From positions 1 through 57,591 of the forward strand of contig QCED01000008.1 of assembly GCA_003280725.1 (NCBI GenBank): a stretch of DNA of 57,591 nucleotides, written 5' to 3'. The position numbers and the translations under genes are program-made. The DNA is from Prochlorococcus sp. AG-355-M18 (GTDB lineage Bacteria; Cyanobacteriota; Cyanobacteriia; PCC-6307; Cyanobiaceae). The notes under the pieces were generated by a model. It was not told the origin of the DNA. It saw nothing but the letters and a program-made list of their open reading frames with translations, and searched no databases. Position 1 is the stretch's first letter, and each line of letters begins with the position of its first letter. Below are positions 18,681 to 28,312 of the stretch, in pieces.

Positions 18681-20048
18681 TTATGCAGACTCTTTAATGA
18701 TTCTTTTTGATCCTGAAGGTAGTTTAACAATTTTAGATGAGAACAAATTATCTACCATTTTTTTCGTAATTGTGAATTCTTTTACATTTTCTTCAGAAGG
18801 CAAAGTGTACATGATGTCTAGCATTAGCTCTTCAATTATTGATCTTAATGCTCTTGCACCTGTTTTTCTTTTATATGCTTCATTTGCTATCGCTTCAACA
18901 GAATCAGGCTCAAATGATAATTCAACATTATCCATACTTAGCAAAGTTTTGAATTGCTTTACTAATGCATCTCTTGGTTGAGTCAAAATAGATTCTAAAG
19001 TTTCTTTAGTAAGACGATCTAATACAGCACAAACCGGAATTCTTCCAATAAATTCTGGAATTAGGCCATATTTCACTAAGTCATCTAATTCTAAATTTTT
19101 CAGGGAATCTCTTGGGTCTACGATTTTTTTTGTATCAACTTTGTTTTGATCTGAATTGGTGGTAAATCCTATAGAGTGTTTACCCATACGCTTTTGAACG
19201 ATATCCTCTAAACCTATAAAAGCTCCTCCGCAAATAAATAATATTTGACTCGTATCAATTTGGATGCAGTCATGATAAGGATGTTTTCTTCCGCCTTGTG
19301 GTGGCACATTAGCAATTGTTCCTTCAAGCATTTTTAATAATGCTTGCTGAACTCCTTCACCAGAGACATCTCTAGTAATTGAAGGATTCTCGCTTTTTCT
19401 AGCAATTTTATCTATTTCATCAATATAAATAATTCCTTTTTGAGCTAGTTCTACATTCATTTCTGATTTCTGTAGAAGTCTTAAAAGTATGTTTTCAACA
19501 TCCTCCCCAACATATCCAGCTTCTGTCAAAGTCGTTGCATCAGCTACTGCAAAAGGAACATCCAGAAACTCTGCTAAAGTTTGCGCCAATAATGTTTTTC
19601 CACTTCCAGTAGGGCCGATGAGTAAAATATTTGATTTTTGTAATTTAGTTGTTTGTGAATCTGTAGCATTGTTATTTTTACTATCTTCTTTAACCTTCCA
19701 AGCTAATCTCTTGTAGTGGTTGTATACGGCTACTGATAATATTTTTTTTGCAGATTCTTGTCCAACAACTTGATTATCTAGAAAACTTTTAATTTCTAAT
19801 GGCTTAGGTATTGAGGTTAATTCTAAAGGAACAGATTTTTTTGGATCATCATTTGGTAATTTCTTTTTTACTTGCGGAGAGTTGTTTGTGTTCCCTTGAT
19901 TATCAAGTAGTTCTTCATCCAGAATTTCATTACAAAGATCTATGCACTCATCACAGATATAAACCCCAGGACCAGCTATAAGCTTTCTTACTTGGTCTTG
20001 TGATTTCCCGCAAAATGAACATTTAAGATGGGCGTCGAATTTAGCCAT
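18681..20048 (-). CDS. clpX: ATP-dependent Clp protease ATP-binding subunit ClpX
   Basis: AAA+ unfoldase that delivers substrates to ClpP. The 455 residues begin with a treble-clef zinc domain with Cys10, Cys13, Cys32 and Cys35. Next come a low-complexity linker (about 45-75), Walker A GPTGSGKT (145-152), Walker [12 protein letters not shown], the pore-loop GYVGEDVE, and the ClpP-contacting region with IGF (KHSIGFTT). It belongs to the tig-clpP-clpX cluster found widely in bacteria. A 105-bp gap separates it from clpP, unusually long for this window, so an internal promoter for clpX is possible. Confidence 0.98.
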   Translation of the reverse strand: MAKFDAHLKCSFCGKSQDQVRKLIAGPGVYICDECIDLCNEILDEELLDNQGNTNNSPQVKKKLPNDDPKKSVPLELTSIPKPLEIKSFLDNQVVGQESAKKILSVAVYNHYKRLAWKVKEDSKNNNATDSQTTKLQKSNILLIGPTGSGKTLLAQTLAEFLDVPFAVADATTLTEAGYVGEDVENILLRLLQKSEMNVELAQKGIIYIDEIDKIARKSENPSITRDVSGEGVQQALLKMLEGTIANVPPQGGRKHPYHDCIQIDTSQILFICGGAFIGLEDIVQKRMGKHSIGFTTNSDQNKVDTKKIVDPRDSLKNLELDDLVKYGLIPEFIGRIPVCAVLDRLTKETLESILTQPRDALVKQFKTLLSMDNVELSFEPDSVEAIANEAYKRKTGARALRSIIEELMLDIMYTLPSEENVKEFTITKKMVDNLFSSKIVKLPSGSKRIIKESA

Positions 20049-20153
20049 CGATTACAAGTTTTTAAAGTGAAAGGTGTTAAATATTCCCTATTTACTAGGA
20101 TTGCTTATAAATATCGATTCGTCATCATATTCTTAAAAAATCAGTATCCCTTG

Positions 20154-20798
20154 TCACTTTTTGATAACTTTATCAATTAATCCATATTCAACTGCTTCTG
20201 AGGGAGATAAAAAGTAATCTCTTTCTGTATCTTCATTAATTTTTTCTAAAGGTTGACCAGTATGTTCTGCTAAAAGCGAATTTAATGTCTTCTTGAGAAA
20301 AAGTATTTCTTTAGCTTGTATTTCAATCTCTACTGCTTGCCCTTGTGCACCTCCCAGAGGTTGATGAATCATAATCCTAGAATTAGGTAAAGCCAATCTT
20401 TTCCCCTTTGCTCCTCCAGAAAGTAGAAATGCCCCCATACTTGCCGCTACTCCAAAGCATATTGTTACTACATCAGGGGATATTTGTTGCATAGTATCGT
20501 ATATGGCCATTCCTGCAGTTACTGAGCCTCCAGGAGAATTAATATATATTTGTATGTCTTTTTCGGGATCTTCTGCTTCAAGAAATAATAATTGTGCAAC
20601 AAGTGAGTCAGATACTTGATCATTAATTCCAGTACCTAAAAAAATTATTCTCTCCCTCAATAGTCTTGAATATATATCAAAAGCTCTTTCTCCTCTACCT
20701 GATTGTTCAATAACTGTAGGAACAGCAGCAATAATTTTGTTATTACTTTCGTAAGAACTTATTGAGCTTTGGATTAAATGTTTTTTTTCTGAGTTCAC
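20154..20798 (-). CDS. clpP: ATP-dependent Clp protease proteolytic subunit
   Basis: Serine peptidase forming a tetradecameric chamber. The catalytic triad is Ser120 ([11 protein letters not shown]), His145 (MIHQPLGG) and Asp194 (DTERDYF), with the same 25- and 49-residue spacing as in E. coli ClpP. The 214 residues include an N-terminal stretch of about 30 residues before the mature-type [22 protein letters not shown], possibly a processed propeptide. Cyanobacteria encode several ClpP/ClpR paralogues; linkage to clpX and tig marks this as the ClpX-partner copy (often called clpP2). It follows tig by 65 bp. Confidence 0.97.
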   Translation of the reverse strand: MNSEKKHLIQSSISSYESNNKIIAAVPTVIEQSGRGERAFDIYSRLLRERIIFLGTGINDQVSDSLVAQLLFLEAEDPEKDIQIYINSPGGSVTAGMAIYDTMQQISPDVVTICFGVAASMGAFLLSGGAKGKRLALPNSRIMIHQPLGGAQGQAVEIEIQAKEILFLKKTLNSLLAEHTGQPLEKINEDTERDYFLSPSEAVEYGLIDKVIKK

Positions 20799-20863
20799 AA
20801 ATTAGTTCTCGTCTTATAAATAATTTAAGGGGTTTTTGTTTAATTAGTAGGAAATTTCATAAA

Positions 20864-22297
20864 TTATTTTTTTTCTTTTTTATTTGTAGTTTTTGTAGTT
20901 TTTGTAGTTTTTGTAGTTTTTGTCGCGGTTTTTGTGGCTTTTGTTGTTTTGGAGGTTTTGGTAGCTTTAGAAGTTTTTGTAGTTTTTTCTTTTACTTCAG
21001 AATTGTCTTCAAGCCAAATTATTAATTTTTCTTTGAGTAAATCGTTACTTACTACTTCTGTTAATTTTTGAATATCTATTTGTTTTGAAGATTGAGAGAT
21101 TGCATCTTCATAATCTTTCATTTTTAAATCAATTTCATCTTTCTCAACTTTTATGTTTTCTGTTTCAGCTAATGCTTTTAAAGCTAAATTTCTTTGAACA
21201 TTTTTTTCAGCCTGAGGCCTTGTGGACTCTGCTAATGACTTAACTAACTCCGGAGTGAAAGTAGATTTAACATCAAGACCTTGTTGAGCAAATCTTTGAG
21301 CGGTTTGTTCAATATTATTTCTGACTTCTATATCAACCATAGATTTTGGAATTTCAGCAACCAATTCGTTTGTTAAGGCATCTAGTAAAGCTTCAATTTT
21401 GATATCTTTTTGAGTTTTTTCAAAATTGTCTTTAAGTTGCTTTTCAATATCTTTCTTTAACTCTTTTAGTGATTCTTTGTTGCCAGACTGTTTTGCAAAA
21501 TCGTCATTAAGTTCAGGCAATTCTTTTTCCTTAAGATCCTTAAGATTTACTTCAAAAATTGCCTCTTTGCCTCTTGAATCTTCATGAGAATAATCTTCAG
21601 GAAATTTAAGGTTAAGTGTTTTAGTATCACCAATTTTCATCTTTACGATTCCCTCAACGAAACCGGGAATCATTTTGTTCTTTTCTAACTCAAGATCCAT
21701 CGATTCACTTGTTCCACCATCAATTTCTTTACCAGAATCTTTATATTTTCCTTTAAAACTAACTACAGCAATATCTCCTAATTTTGCTGCTCTATTGGTA
21801 ACTGGAATAATATTTGCAAACTGATTTCTAGATTTTTCTAGCGCTTCATCTATTGACTTAGGATCAAACTTTGTTTTTGAGATTTCAACACTTAATCCTT
21901 TTGATTTTTTTAGTTTTAATTCTGGGGCAATATCAGTTTGAAGAGTAACCTTAAGTGGTTTTTCAGGACTAAACTTTGCAAGTAAAGATTCAAATCCATC
22001 TACCAATTCTGGTTCACTTAGTGGCTCTATAGACTTTATTTTTAAAGCTTCTTGCCATGATTTATCAATAATTTTTTCTAAAGCAGAAGCATGTAATTGT
22101 GTGATTCCAATTCTTTGGATTAAGACTTGTTTAGGAATTTTACCAAGTCTAAATCCAGGAATTTTGGCCGAACGACTAATAGAACTGATTGTCTCATTTA
22201 CACATGTTTTGCATGTCTCAGATGGTATTTCTAATTCAAATGAGATTCTACTTTGAGGCAGAGGAGTTGTTTTGACTATTAATGCTTCTTTAGCCAT
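20864..22297 (-). CDS. tig: Trigger factor
   Basis: Ribosome-bound chaperone and peptidyl-prolyl isomerase that meets nascent chains at the exit tunnel. The 477 residues have the ribosome-binding signature GFRLGKIPKQVL at about 51-62, a PPIase domain at about 160-250 (GDIAVVSFKGKYKDSGKEIDGG) and a helical C-terminal domain. The last 38 or so residues are a low-complexity Lys/Thr/Ala tail encoded by a short tandem DNA repeat. The first ATG (MAKEALIVKTTPLP) is close to the expected domain start. It leads the tig-clpP-clpX cluster and is divergent from asd. Confidence 0.97.
   Translation of the reverse strand: MAKEALIVKTTPLPQSRISFELEIPSETCKTCVNETISSISRSAKIPGFRLGKIPKQVLIQRIGITQLHASALEKIIDKSWQEALKIKSIEPLSEPELVDGFESLLAKFSPEKPLKVTLQTDIAPELKLKKSKGLSVEISKTKFDPKSIDEALEKSRNQFANIIPVTNRAAKLGDIAVVSFKGKYKDSGKEIDGGTSESMDLELEKNKMIPGFVEGIVKMKIGDTKTLNLKFPEDYSHEDSRGKEAIFEVNLKDLKEKELPELNDDFAKQSGNKESLKELKKDIEKQLKDNFEKTQKDIKIEALLDALTNELVAEIPKSMVDIEVRNNIEQTAQRFAQQGLDVKSTFTPELVKSLAESTRPQAEKNVQRNLALKALAETENIKVEKDEIDLKMKDYEDAISQSSKQIDIQKLTEVVSNDLLKEKLIIWLEDNSEVKEKTTKTSKATKTSKTTKATKTATKTTKTTKTTKTTNKKEKK
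20877..20993. repeat. Imperfect 9-bp tandem repeat inside the tig 3' end
   Basis: On the plus strand, units of TTTTTGTAG recur about five times without change and then drift (TTTTTGTCG, TTTTTGTGG, TTTTGTTG and so on). On the coding strand these give CTACAAAAA, i.e. Thr-Thr-Lys or Thr-Lys-Thr units. Repeats of three codons keep frame, so slippage would change tail length without destroying the protein. Confidence 0.85.
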
Positions 22298-22334
22298 TTT
22301 TTTATTTATTACTAAAAGTCGAATCTTAATTATT

Positions 22335-22347
22335 TCACATTATGTGA
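22335..22347. promoter_or_regulatory. 13-bp palindrome between tig and asd, candidate operator
   Basis: TCACAT-T-ATGTGA is a perfect 6-bp dyad around one base in the 121-bp divergent gap. It sits 38 bp from the tig start and 72 bp from the asd start. It does not fit the NtcA consensus (GTA-N8-TAC), and CRP half-sites would be in the opposite order. A dimeric regulator site is possible; chance occurrence is also possible. Confidence 0.3.
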
Positions 22348-22418
22348 TTTCCTTGAAAGTTATTTTTTTGATAAAGTAAAAAAAATAGTCAATCTATTTA
22401 TAAAAATCATTTTACAGT

Positions 22419-23450
22419 GTGAGACAATCTCCGTTTTTGCCTAATAGGCCATTAAAAGTTGCTGTTTTAGGATCTTCAGGTGCTGTCGGATCTGAATTAC
22501 TCAAAATTCTAGAACAACGTGATTTCCCAATATCAGAATTGGTCTTGCTTTCATCCGAGCGTTCAGAAGGAAAAAAAATTATTTGGAAAGATGAAGAATT
22601 AGTTACAAAAAAAACAACTAAGGAAGAATTTCTGAATCTTGATTTAGTTTTAGCTTCCGCCGGGGGAAGTATTTCAAAAAAATGGTTGTCTACCATTATA
22701 GAACAAAATGCTTTATTGATAGATAATTCAAGTGCTTTCAGATTAGATAAGAATGTACCTCTTGTAGTTCCTGAAGTTAATGCTAGTGAAGCACTAAATC
22801 ATAATGGGGTAATAGCTAATCCAAATTGTACTACAATTTTATTGACATTAGTTTTAGCTCCATTAAATAAAATTTCGACTATTCAAAGAGTAGTTGTCTC
22901 AACATATCAATCTGTAAGTGGTGCAGGTCAATTAGCGATGGAGGAACTAAAACTTTTAACTGAAAAATATCTTCAGGGTAATCCTCAAAAAAGTGAAGTT
23001 TTGCCATATTCACTGGCTTTTAATTTGTTTTTACATAATTCACCCATGCTCGCAAATAATTACTGCGAAGAAGAGATGAAAATGGTTAATGAGACCAGGA
23101 AAATATTAAATATTCCTGATTTAAAGATCTCTGCTACATGTGTTCGAGTTCCAGTACTAAGAGCTCATTCTGAATCGATCAATATTGAATTTGCTGGAGT
23201 AGTTGCGCCTAAAGATGCTCTTGAAGAATTAAAAAAATCTCGTGGAATTGAAATTATTGAGGATTACAAAAATAATAGATTTCCTATGCCAAATGACGTT
23301 ATGGGAAGGGATAATGTTGCTGTTGGCAGGCTAAGAACTGATATAAGTCAGCCTAATGGATTAGAATTATGGTTATGTGGAGATCAAATAAGAAAAGGCG
23401 CAGCTCTTAATGCTGTTCAAATAGCTGAGTTATTAATTCCAAAAAAATGA
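22419..23450 (+). CDS. asd: Aspartate-semialdehyde dehydrogenase
   Basis: NADPH-dependent reduction of aspartyl phosphate to aspartate semialdehyde, the branch point to lysine/diaminopimelate, threonine and methionine. The 343 residues show the NADP-binding [21 protein letters not shown], the active-site cysteine in [16 protein letters not shown], and the later [13 protein letters not shown] and [11 protein letters not shown] segments. The start is a GTG ([18 protein letters not shown]); the NAD-binding strand begins 13 residues later. Its stop overlaps the dapA start in an ATGA, so translation is coupled. lysC, the preceding enzyme, lies separately at 30360. Confidence 0.97.
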   Translation: MRQSPFLPNRPLKVAVLGSSGAVGSELLKILEQRDFPISELVLLSSERSEGKKIIWKDEELVTKKTTKEEFLNLDLVLASAGGSISKKWLSTIIEQNALLIDNSSAFRLDKNVPLVVPEVNASEALNHNGVIANPNCTTILLTLVLAPLNKISTIQRVVVSTYQSVSGAGQLAMEELKLLTEKYLQGNPQKSEVLPYSLAFNLFLHNSPMLANNYCEEEMKMVNETRKILNIPDLKISATCVRVPVLRAHSESINIEFAGVVAPKDALEELKKSRGIEIIEDYKNNRFPMPNDVMGRDNVAVGRLRTDISQPNGLELWLCGDQIRKGAALNAVQIAELLIPKK

Positions 23451-24349
23451 TTCCAGACAAAACTGAGAGAAATAAACCACTATTTGGCAAAATATTGACT
23501 GCAATGGTTACTCCATTTACTGAAAATGGAGATGTAGATTATGAACTAGCTATAAAGCTCTCAAATTATCTTTTTGAGAATGGTTCCGATGGAATAGTGT
23601 TATGCGGTACCACTGGAGAATCTCCGACCCTTTCATGGACTGAACAGCATGATTTATTTATTGCGGTAAAAGGATCTTTAGATTCAAGCTGTAAAGTAAT
23701 AGTTGGCACTGGTAGTAATTGTACAAGCGAGGCTGTGGAGGCTACAAAAAAAGCCTACGACTCAGGTGCCGACGGTGCTTTGGTCGTTGTTCCCTATTAC
23801 AATAAGCCACCTCAAGAAGGTCTTTATAAACATTTCAGTTCTATTGCTAACTCTGCAGATGATTTACCTCTAATGCTCTACAACATTCCAGGAAGGACAG
23901 GATGCAATTTATTACCTGATACTGTAAAGAAACTTATGGATTTCTCAAATATTCTCAGTATTAAAGCTGCAAGCGGTAGAATAGAAGAAGTAACAGAATT
24001 AAGAGCTATTTGTGGCTCCGAACTCTCTGTATATAGTGGCGACGATTCATTGTTGCTTCCAATGTTATCTGTAGGTGCTGTAGGAGTAGTAAGTGTTGCA
24101 AGTCATTTGGTTGGGTTGCAATTGAAAGAGATGATTCATTCCTTCCAAAGTGGAGAGGTTTCTAATGCTCTTGCTATTCATGAAAAACTTCAGCCTCTTT
24201 TCAAAGCACTCTTTATGACTACTAATCCAATTCCAATTAAGGCTGCTTTGGAGCTATCTGGATGGAATGTAGGTAATCCTAGAAGTCCTTTGTCACCATT
24301 AAGCAATGACATGAAAAAGCAACTATCTTTTATCCTGAAATCCCTATAA
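23447..24349 (+). CDS. dapA: 4-hydroxy-tetrahydrodipicolinate synthase
   Basis: Class I aldolase that condenses pyruvate with aspartate semialdehyde, the first committed step to diaminopimelate (peptidoglycan) and lysine. The 300-residue TIM barrel has [16 protein letters not shown], the catalytic tyrosine in [14 protein letters not shown] and the Schiff-base lysine in [10 protein letters not shown]. The ATG lies within the asd stop (ATGA overlap), putting two consecutive pathway steps under coupled translation. The stop codon forms the loop of a hairpin (24339-24357). Confidence 0.98.
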   Translation: MIPDKTERNKPLFGKILTAMVTPFTENGDVDYELAIKLSNYLFENGSDGIVLCGTTGESPTLSWTEQHDLFIAVKGSLDSSCKVIVGTGSNCTSEAVEATKKAYDSGADGALVVVPYYNKPPQEGLYKHFSSIANSADDLPLMLYNIPGRTGCNLLPDTVKKLMDFSNILSIKAASGRIEEVTELRAICGSELSVYSGDDSLLLPMLSVGAVGVVSVASHLVGLQLKEMIHSFQSGEVSNALAIHEKLQPLFKALFMTTNPIPIKAALELSGWNVGNPRSPLSPLSNDMKKQLSFILKSL

Positions 24350-24363
24350 TAGGGATTATATTT
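24339..24363 (+). terminator. Hairpin with the dapA stop codon in its loop, probable terminator
   Basis: AATCCCTA (24339-24346) and TAGGGATT (24350-24357) form a perfect 8-bp stem around a 3-nt loop TAA, which is the dapA stop. A short T-containing run (ATATTT) follows. It is GC-richer than its surroundings and sits between dapA and the RNase J gene 80 bp on. It could end or attenuate the asd-dapA transcript. Confidence 0.5.
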
Positions 24364-24429
24364 AACTTGATAATTAAATTTAAATAAACTTTATTTGATT
24401 ACAAGCAGGCCTTCATAAATTTCAAAATT

Positions 24430-26415
24430 ATGCAATCAATTACAAATTCAACTGTAAATAGATCTTCTAATGATTCATCTAGATCTAAAGGTAATACGCC
24501 AGCTCTACGCGTAATACCTCTTGGAGGACTACATGAAATAGGAAAAAATACTTGTGTATTTGAATATGGAGATGAACTAATGTTAGTTGATGCTGGCTTA
24601 GCTTTCCCTTCAGATGGTATGCATGGTGTGAATGTGGTTATGCCAGATACAACTTTTTTAAAAGAAAATCAAAGAAGAATAAAAGGAATGATTGTCACTC
24701 ACGGTCATGAAGATCATATCGGAGGTATTTCTCATCATCTAAAGCATTTTAATATTCCAATTATTTATGGCCCAAGACTAGCAATGTCAATGCTTAGAGG
24801 AAAAATGGAGGAAGCAGGTGTTTCTGATAGAACAACTATACAGACAGTAAATCCAAGAGACGTTGTTAAAGTTGGACAACATTTTTCTGTTGAATTTATT
24901 CGAAATACCCATTCTATTTGCGATAGTTTTTCTTTAGCAGTTACAACACCTGTTGGCACAATTATTTTCACGGGAGATTTTAAGTTTGATCATATGCCGG
25001 TAGATGGAGAGCAATTTGATATTGAAAGAATGGTGCATTATGGAGAGAAGGGGGTTTTATGTATGTTCAGTGATTCTACTAATGCCGAAGTTCCAGGTTT
25101 TTGTCCTTCTGAGAAGACTATCTATCCCTCTTTAGAAAAACATATTGCCGAGGCAAAAGAACGAGTAATCCTTACCACTTTTGCTAGTTCTGTTCATAGA
25201 GTGACAATGATCTTAGAGTTGGCCATGAAACATGGAAGAAAGGTCGGTTTGTTAGGTAGATCGATGATTAATGTTATTGCTAAAGCTAGGGATATTGGTT
25301 ACATGAAATGCCCAGATGATTTGTTTGTTCCTATCAAACAAATTAGAGATTTACCTGATAGAGAAACTTTACTATTGATGACTGGTAGTCAAGGAGAACC
25401 TTTAGCTGCTTTAAGTAGAATTTCTCGTGGGGAGCATCAACATGTACGTCTCAAGACTACTGATACTGTTATATTCTCTGCTAGCCCTATTCCAGGAAAC
25501 ACTATTGGTGTAGTCAATACAATAGATAGATTAATGAAGTTGGGAGCGAAGGTTGTTTATGGAAAGGGTGAGAATATTCATGTTTCTGGTCATGGTTTCC
25601 AAGAAGATCAAAAATTAATGTTGGCGTTAGCCAAACCTAAGTTTTTTGTTCCGGTTCACGGTGAACATAGAATGCTCGTTTGTCATAGTAGAAGTGCTCA
25701 GATAATGGGAGTCCCAAAAGATAATATTTTAATTATTGAAAATGGAGACGTTGTTGAATTGACTTCTGATTCTATTCAAAAAGGAGATCCTGTAAAAGCT
25801 GGAGTAGAGTTGCTTGATAATTCTCGAAATGGAATTGTTGACGCTCGAGTATTAAAGGAAAGGCAGCAATTAGCTGGTGATGGTGTTGTAACTGTTTTAG
25901 CTCCTATAAGTACTGATGGAAAAATGGTTGCGCCTCCAAGAGTTAATTTGAGAGGAGTAGTCACTACTGCAGAACCAAGAAAAATGTCTATGTGGACAGA
26001 ACGAGAAATAAGCTGGGTTTTAGAAAATAGATGGAAACAATTATCTAGGCAGACTGGACCTAATAATTTTGAAGTAGATTGGATTGGTGTTCAAAGAGAA
26101 ATTGAAAATGGTTTGTCTAGAAGAATGAGAAGAGAATTACAAGTTGAACCACTTATTTTGTGTTTAGTTCAACCTGCACCAAGCGGAACCCGTGCATATA
26201 TTCCAAAGATTACCGAAGAGCATAATTATTCCAATAGGAATAGAAACAATAATAATTTCCAAAAGAAATCAAACAATAATCATCCAAATAGTTCAAATCA
26301 ACCACAAAATAATCAAAAAAGTCCCAAAGTTTCACAGAATCCATCAGTTGATTCTGCAAGTGAAGATTCATTTGAAGGCAGAACAAGAAGAAGAAGATCC
26401 GCCGTTACATCTTAA
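24430..26415 (+). CDS. rnj: Ribonuclease J
   Basis: Metallo-beta-lactamase/beta-CASP ribonuclease with 5'-3' exo- and endonuclease activity, central to mRNA decay and rRNA maturation in cyanobacteria. The 661 residues carry the zinc motif VTHGHEDHIGG, later metal ligands in RNTHSICDSF and FTGDFKFDH, and the beta-CASP region TTFASSVHRV. The C-terminal histidine motif is VSGHGFQEDQKLML with VPVHGEHRML. After about residue 590 the chain becomes Asn/Ser/Gln-rich, then ends in an Arg cluster (GRTRRRRSAV), likely a disordered RNA- or protein-binding tail. Its 3' end overlaps the convergent tilS end by 11 bp. Confidence 0.95.
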   Translation: MQSITNSTVNRSSNDSSRSKGNTPALRVIPLGGLHEIGKNTCVFEYGDELMLVDAGLAFPSDGMHGVNVVMPDTTFLKENQRRIKGMIVTHGHEDHIGGISHHLKHFNIPIIYGPRLAMSMLRGKMEEAGVSDRTTIQTVNPRDVVKVGQHFSVEFIRNTHSICDSFSLAVTTPVGTIIFTGDFKFDHMPVDGEQFDIERMVHYGEKGVLCMFSDSTNAEVPGFCPSEKTIYPSLEKHIAEAKERVILTTFASSVHRVTMILELAMKHGRKVGLLGRSMINVIAKARDIGYMKCPDDLFVPIKQIRDLPDRETLLLMTGSQGEPLAALSRISRGEHQHVRLKTTDTVIFSASPIPGNTIGVVNTIDRLMKLGAKVVYGKGENIHVSGHGFQEDQKLMLALAKPKFFVPVHGEHRMLVCHSRSAQIMGVPKDNILIIENGDVVELTSDSIQKGDPVKAGVELLDNSRNGIVDARVLKERQQLAGDGVVTVLAPISTDGKMVAPPRVNLRGVVTTAEPRKMSMWTEREISWVLENRWKQLSRQTGPNNFEVDWIGVQREIENGLSRRMRRELQVEPLILCLVQPAPSGTRAYIPKITEEHNYSNRNRNNNNFQKKSNNNHPNSSNQPQNNQKSPKVSQNPSVDSASEDSFEGRTRRRRSAVTS

Positions 26416-27421
26416 CTTTTTCAAAATTTATATAGTTTTCATTCCAAACAACCTTTAAAAACTCTTGTAAGCTAACTTGCCCTTTGTTTTTTTCATAAAT
26501 TGATGTTGCCAATTTTGCCAGATTTTTAGAACTATACTGTTTTTTAGATATTTCCCTTAAAAATATATTTAAGATTGTGCACCGTGCTTCAATACACATA
26601 CTATTTAAGAGATTCCGATTTATGCCATTTACTTCTTTGCAATATAGGTATGCTAGTTCACTAAGATCATTTCGCTCATTATTGTAGTTGCTCATTTTTT
26701 GGGAAAAATTATTTATTCTTTCAGAACAACCTGGATAGATAACCTCTAGGGTTGGAATAATTTTTTTTCTTATTAAATTTCTTTTTAATTTAAGATCTGA
26801 ATTTGTTGGATCCTCCCATACTGGGATATTCATTGTATTACAAAGTTGTTTTGTGTCTTCTCTACTAAAAATTAATATAGGCCTTATTAAAAAAATTTGA
26901 TTTTCTAGTAACCTTTTGCTTTCAATATTACTGAGACCAGCAAAATTGCTCCCTCTAGATAAATTCAGGATAAATGTTTCAGCATTATCACTACTAGTGT
27001 GACCAGTTAACAAATAAATATTTTTTTTTTGCTGATTCTTGTTTAATAAAGTTTTGGATCTTTCACATAATTTTTTATATCTCCATTCTCTCGCTTTTTC
27101 TTCTGAAAAAATATTTTCTTTGTTTCCTTCATCAAAATAGAATGGAATATTTTTACTCTCGCAATAACTTTTTAATTCAAGAGCATATAGTGAGGATTTT
27201 TCATGCCACTTATGATCACCATGCCAAACATTAATAGACCAACTATAAATTTTTTTTAGGTCATTAATTAGTGTTAACAAGGCCATTGAGTCTTGTCCCC
27301 CGGAAACACTTATTAAAATAATTGATTCTTTGGGAATTAATTCGTTTTTGCTAAGAAGCTCCTTATGAAGAAGATGATGCCATGATGACCAATTTTTCTG
27401 ATTTAAATTTTTATCAGACAT
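26405..27421 (-). CDS. tilS: tRNA(Ile)-lysidine synthase
   Basis: ATP-dependent enzyme that converts C34 of the tRNA-Ile(CAU) precursor to lysidine, so that it reads AUA instead of AUG. This is essential in a genome with many AUA codons. The 338 residues show the PP-loop motif SGGQDS at 40-45 and the further TGHTSSDNAETFILNLSRGS segment. At 338 aa it lacks much of the C-terminal extension of E. coli TilS (432 aa), as in the shorter cyanobacterial form. It is divergent from the DUF561 gene across 85 bp. Confidence 0.95.
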   Translation of the reverse strand: MSDKNLNQKNWSSWHHLLHKELLSKNELIPKESIILISVSGGQDSMALLTLINDLKKIYSWSINVWHGDHKWHEKSSLYALELKSYCESKNIPFYFDEGNKENIFSEEKAREWRYKKLCERSKTLLNKNQQKKNIYLLTGHTSSDNAETFILNLSRGSNFAGLSNIESKRLLENQIFLIRPILIFSREDTKQLCNTMNIPVWEDPTNSDLKLKRNLIRKKIIPTLEVIYPGCSERINNFSQKMSNYNNERNDLSELAYLYCKEVNGINRNLLNSMCIEARCTILNIFLREISKKQYSSKNLAKLATSIYEKNKGQVSLQEFLKVVWNENYINFEKVKM

Positions 27422-27506
27422 TTTGTGTTGCTCAGATAATATTTTTTAAAAAATGCACTGTTTTACTAAAACAATGTCACAATCGGGTAATAAATTCATT
27501 AAGTAA

Positions 27507-28283
27507 ATGAGTCTGATTAATCTTTTGCCACAAAAAACTAAAGAAGAGTTGAGAAGTAAATCTTTACTCAAAGTTATTTCAGGATTGAATAATTTTGATA
27601 CTCAATCTGTAAAAACAATTGTTAAAGCTGCTTCATTAGGAGGCGCAGATCTTGTTGATATTGCTTGTAATCCTGAACTCGTTGATTTGGCGATTAAGAA
27701 TTCTTCATTGCCAGTGTGTGTGAGTTCAGTAGTGCCTAGATCTTTTCAAGATTCTGTAAAGGCAGGAGCATCATTAATTGAGATTGGAAATTACGATACC
27801 TTTTATAAAAAAGGGATTAATTTTTCAGATAAAAAAGTTTTAAACATTACAAAAGAAACTAGGGATTTATTGCCTAATGTTCCTTTATCAGTAACTGTTC
27901 CTCATACTATGCCTATTGATAAACAAGTTGATCTTGCTGTAAAGCTAGTGGAAGAAGGTGTTGATATTATTCAAACAGAAGGTGGCACCAGTTCTACTCC
28001 TTACTCTCCAGGAATTCAAGGCTTTTTTGAAAAATCAGTACCAACTCTTGCAGCTACCTATGCTATTCATCAAGAATTTAAGAAACAATATCTGAATATT
28101 CCAATTATGAGTGCCTCTGGATTAAGCCAAGTAACTTGTCCATTAGCAATATCCTCTGGAGCCTCAGCAGTTGGTGTTGGATCTGTAATTAATAAATTAG
28201 ATGATTTAATATCAATGATTGCCGTTGTAAGGGGCTTAAAAGAATCTTTGAAAAATTCAATAATCGGAGAAAAAATTTCTTAG
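27507..28283 (+). CDS. Ycf23/DUF561 family protein
   Basis: The 258-residue protein matches what I know of the Ycf23 (DUF561, PF04481) family of cyanobacteria and plastids. It has a TIM-barrel look: GGADLVDIACNPELVDLA, PVCVSSVVPRSF, GASLIEIGNYDTFYKKG, GVDIIQTEGGTSSTP and IMSASGLSQVTCPLAISSGASAVGVGSVI. The last stretch resembles a phosphate-binding loop of ThiG- or TrpA-like barrels, so a phosphorylated substrate is plausible. The function is undetermined. uvrB follows 29 bp later on the same strand. Confidence 0.88.
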   Translation: MSLINLLPQKTKEELRSKSLLKVISGLNNFDTQSVKTIVKAASLGGADLVDIACNPELVDLAIKNSSLPVCVSSVVPRSFQDSVKAGASLIEIGNYDTFYKKGINFSDKKVLNITKETRDLLPNVPLSVTVPHTMPIDKQVDLAVKLVEEGVDIIQTEGGTSSTPYSPGIQGFFEKSVPTLAATYAIHQEFKKQYLNIPIMSASGLSQVTCPLAISSGASAVGVGSVINKLDDLISMIAVVRGLKESLKNSIIGEKIS

Positions 28284-28312
28284 TATAGCAATAACCTTTA
28301 GCTATTAGCTTG

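Noticed and set aside
20762-21025. An open plus-strand frame rich in Phe/Cys (FCSFCSFCSF) opposite the tig end
   Set aside because: It is the antisense of the trigger factor repeat; tig is certain and the frame has no family likeness.
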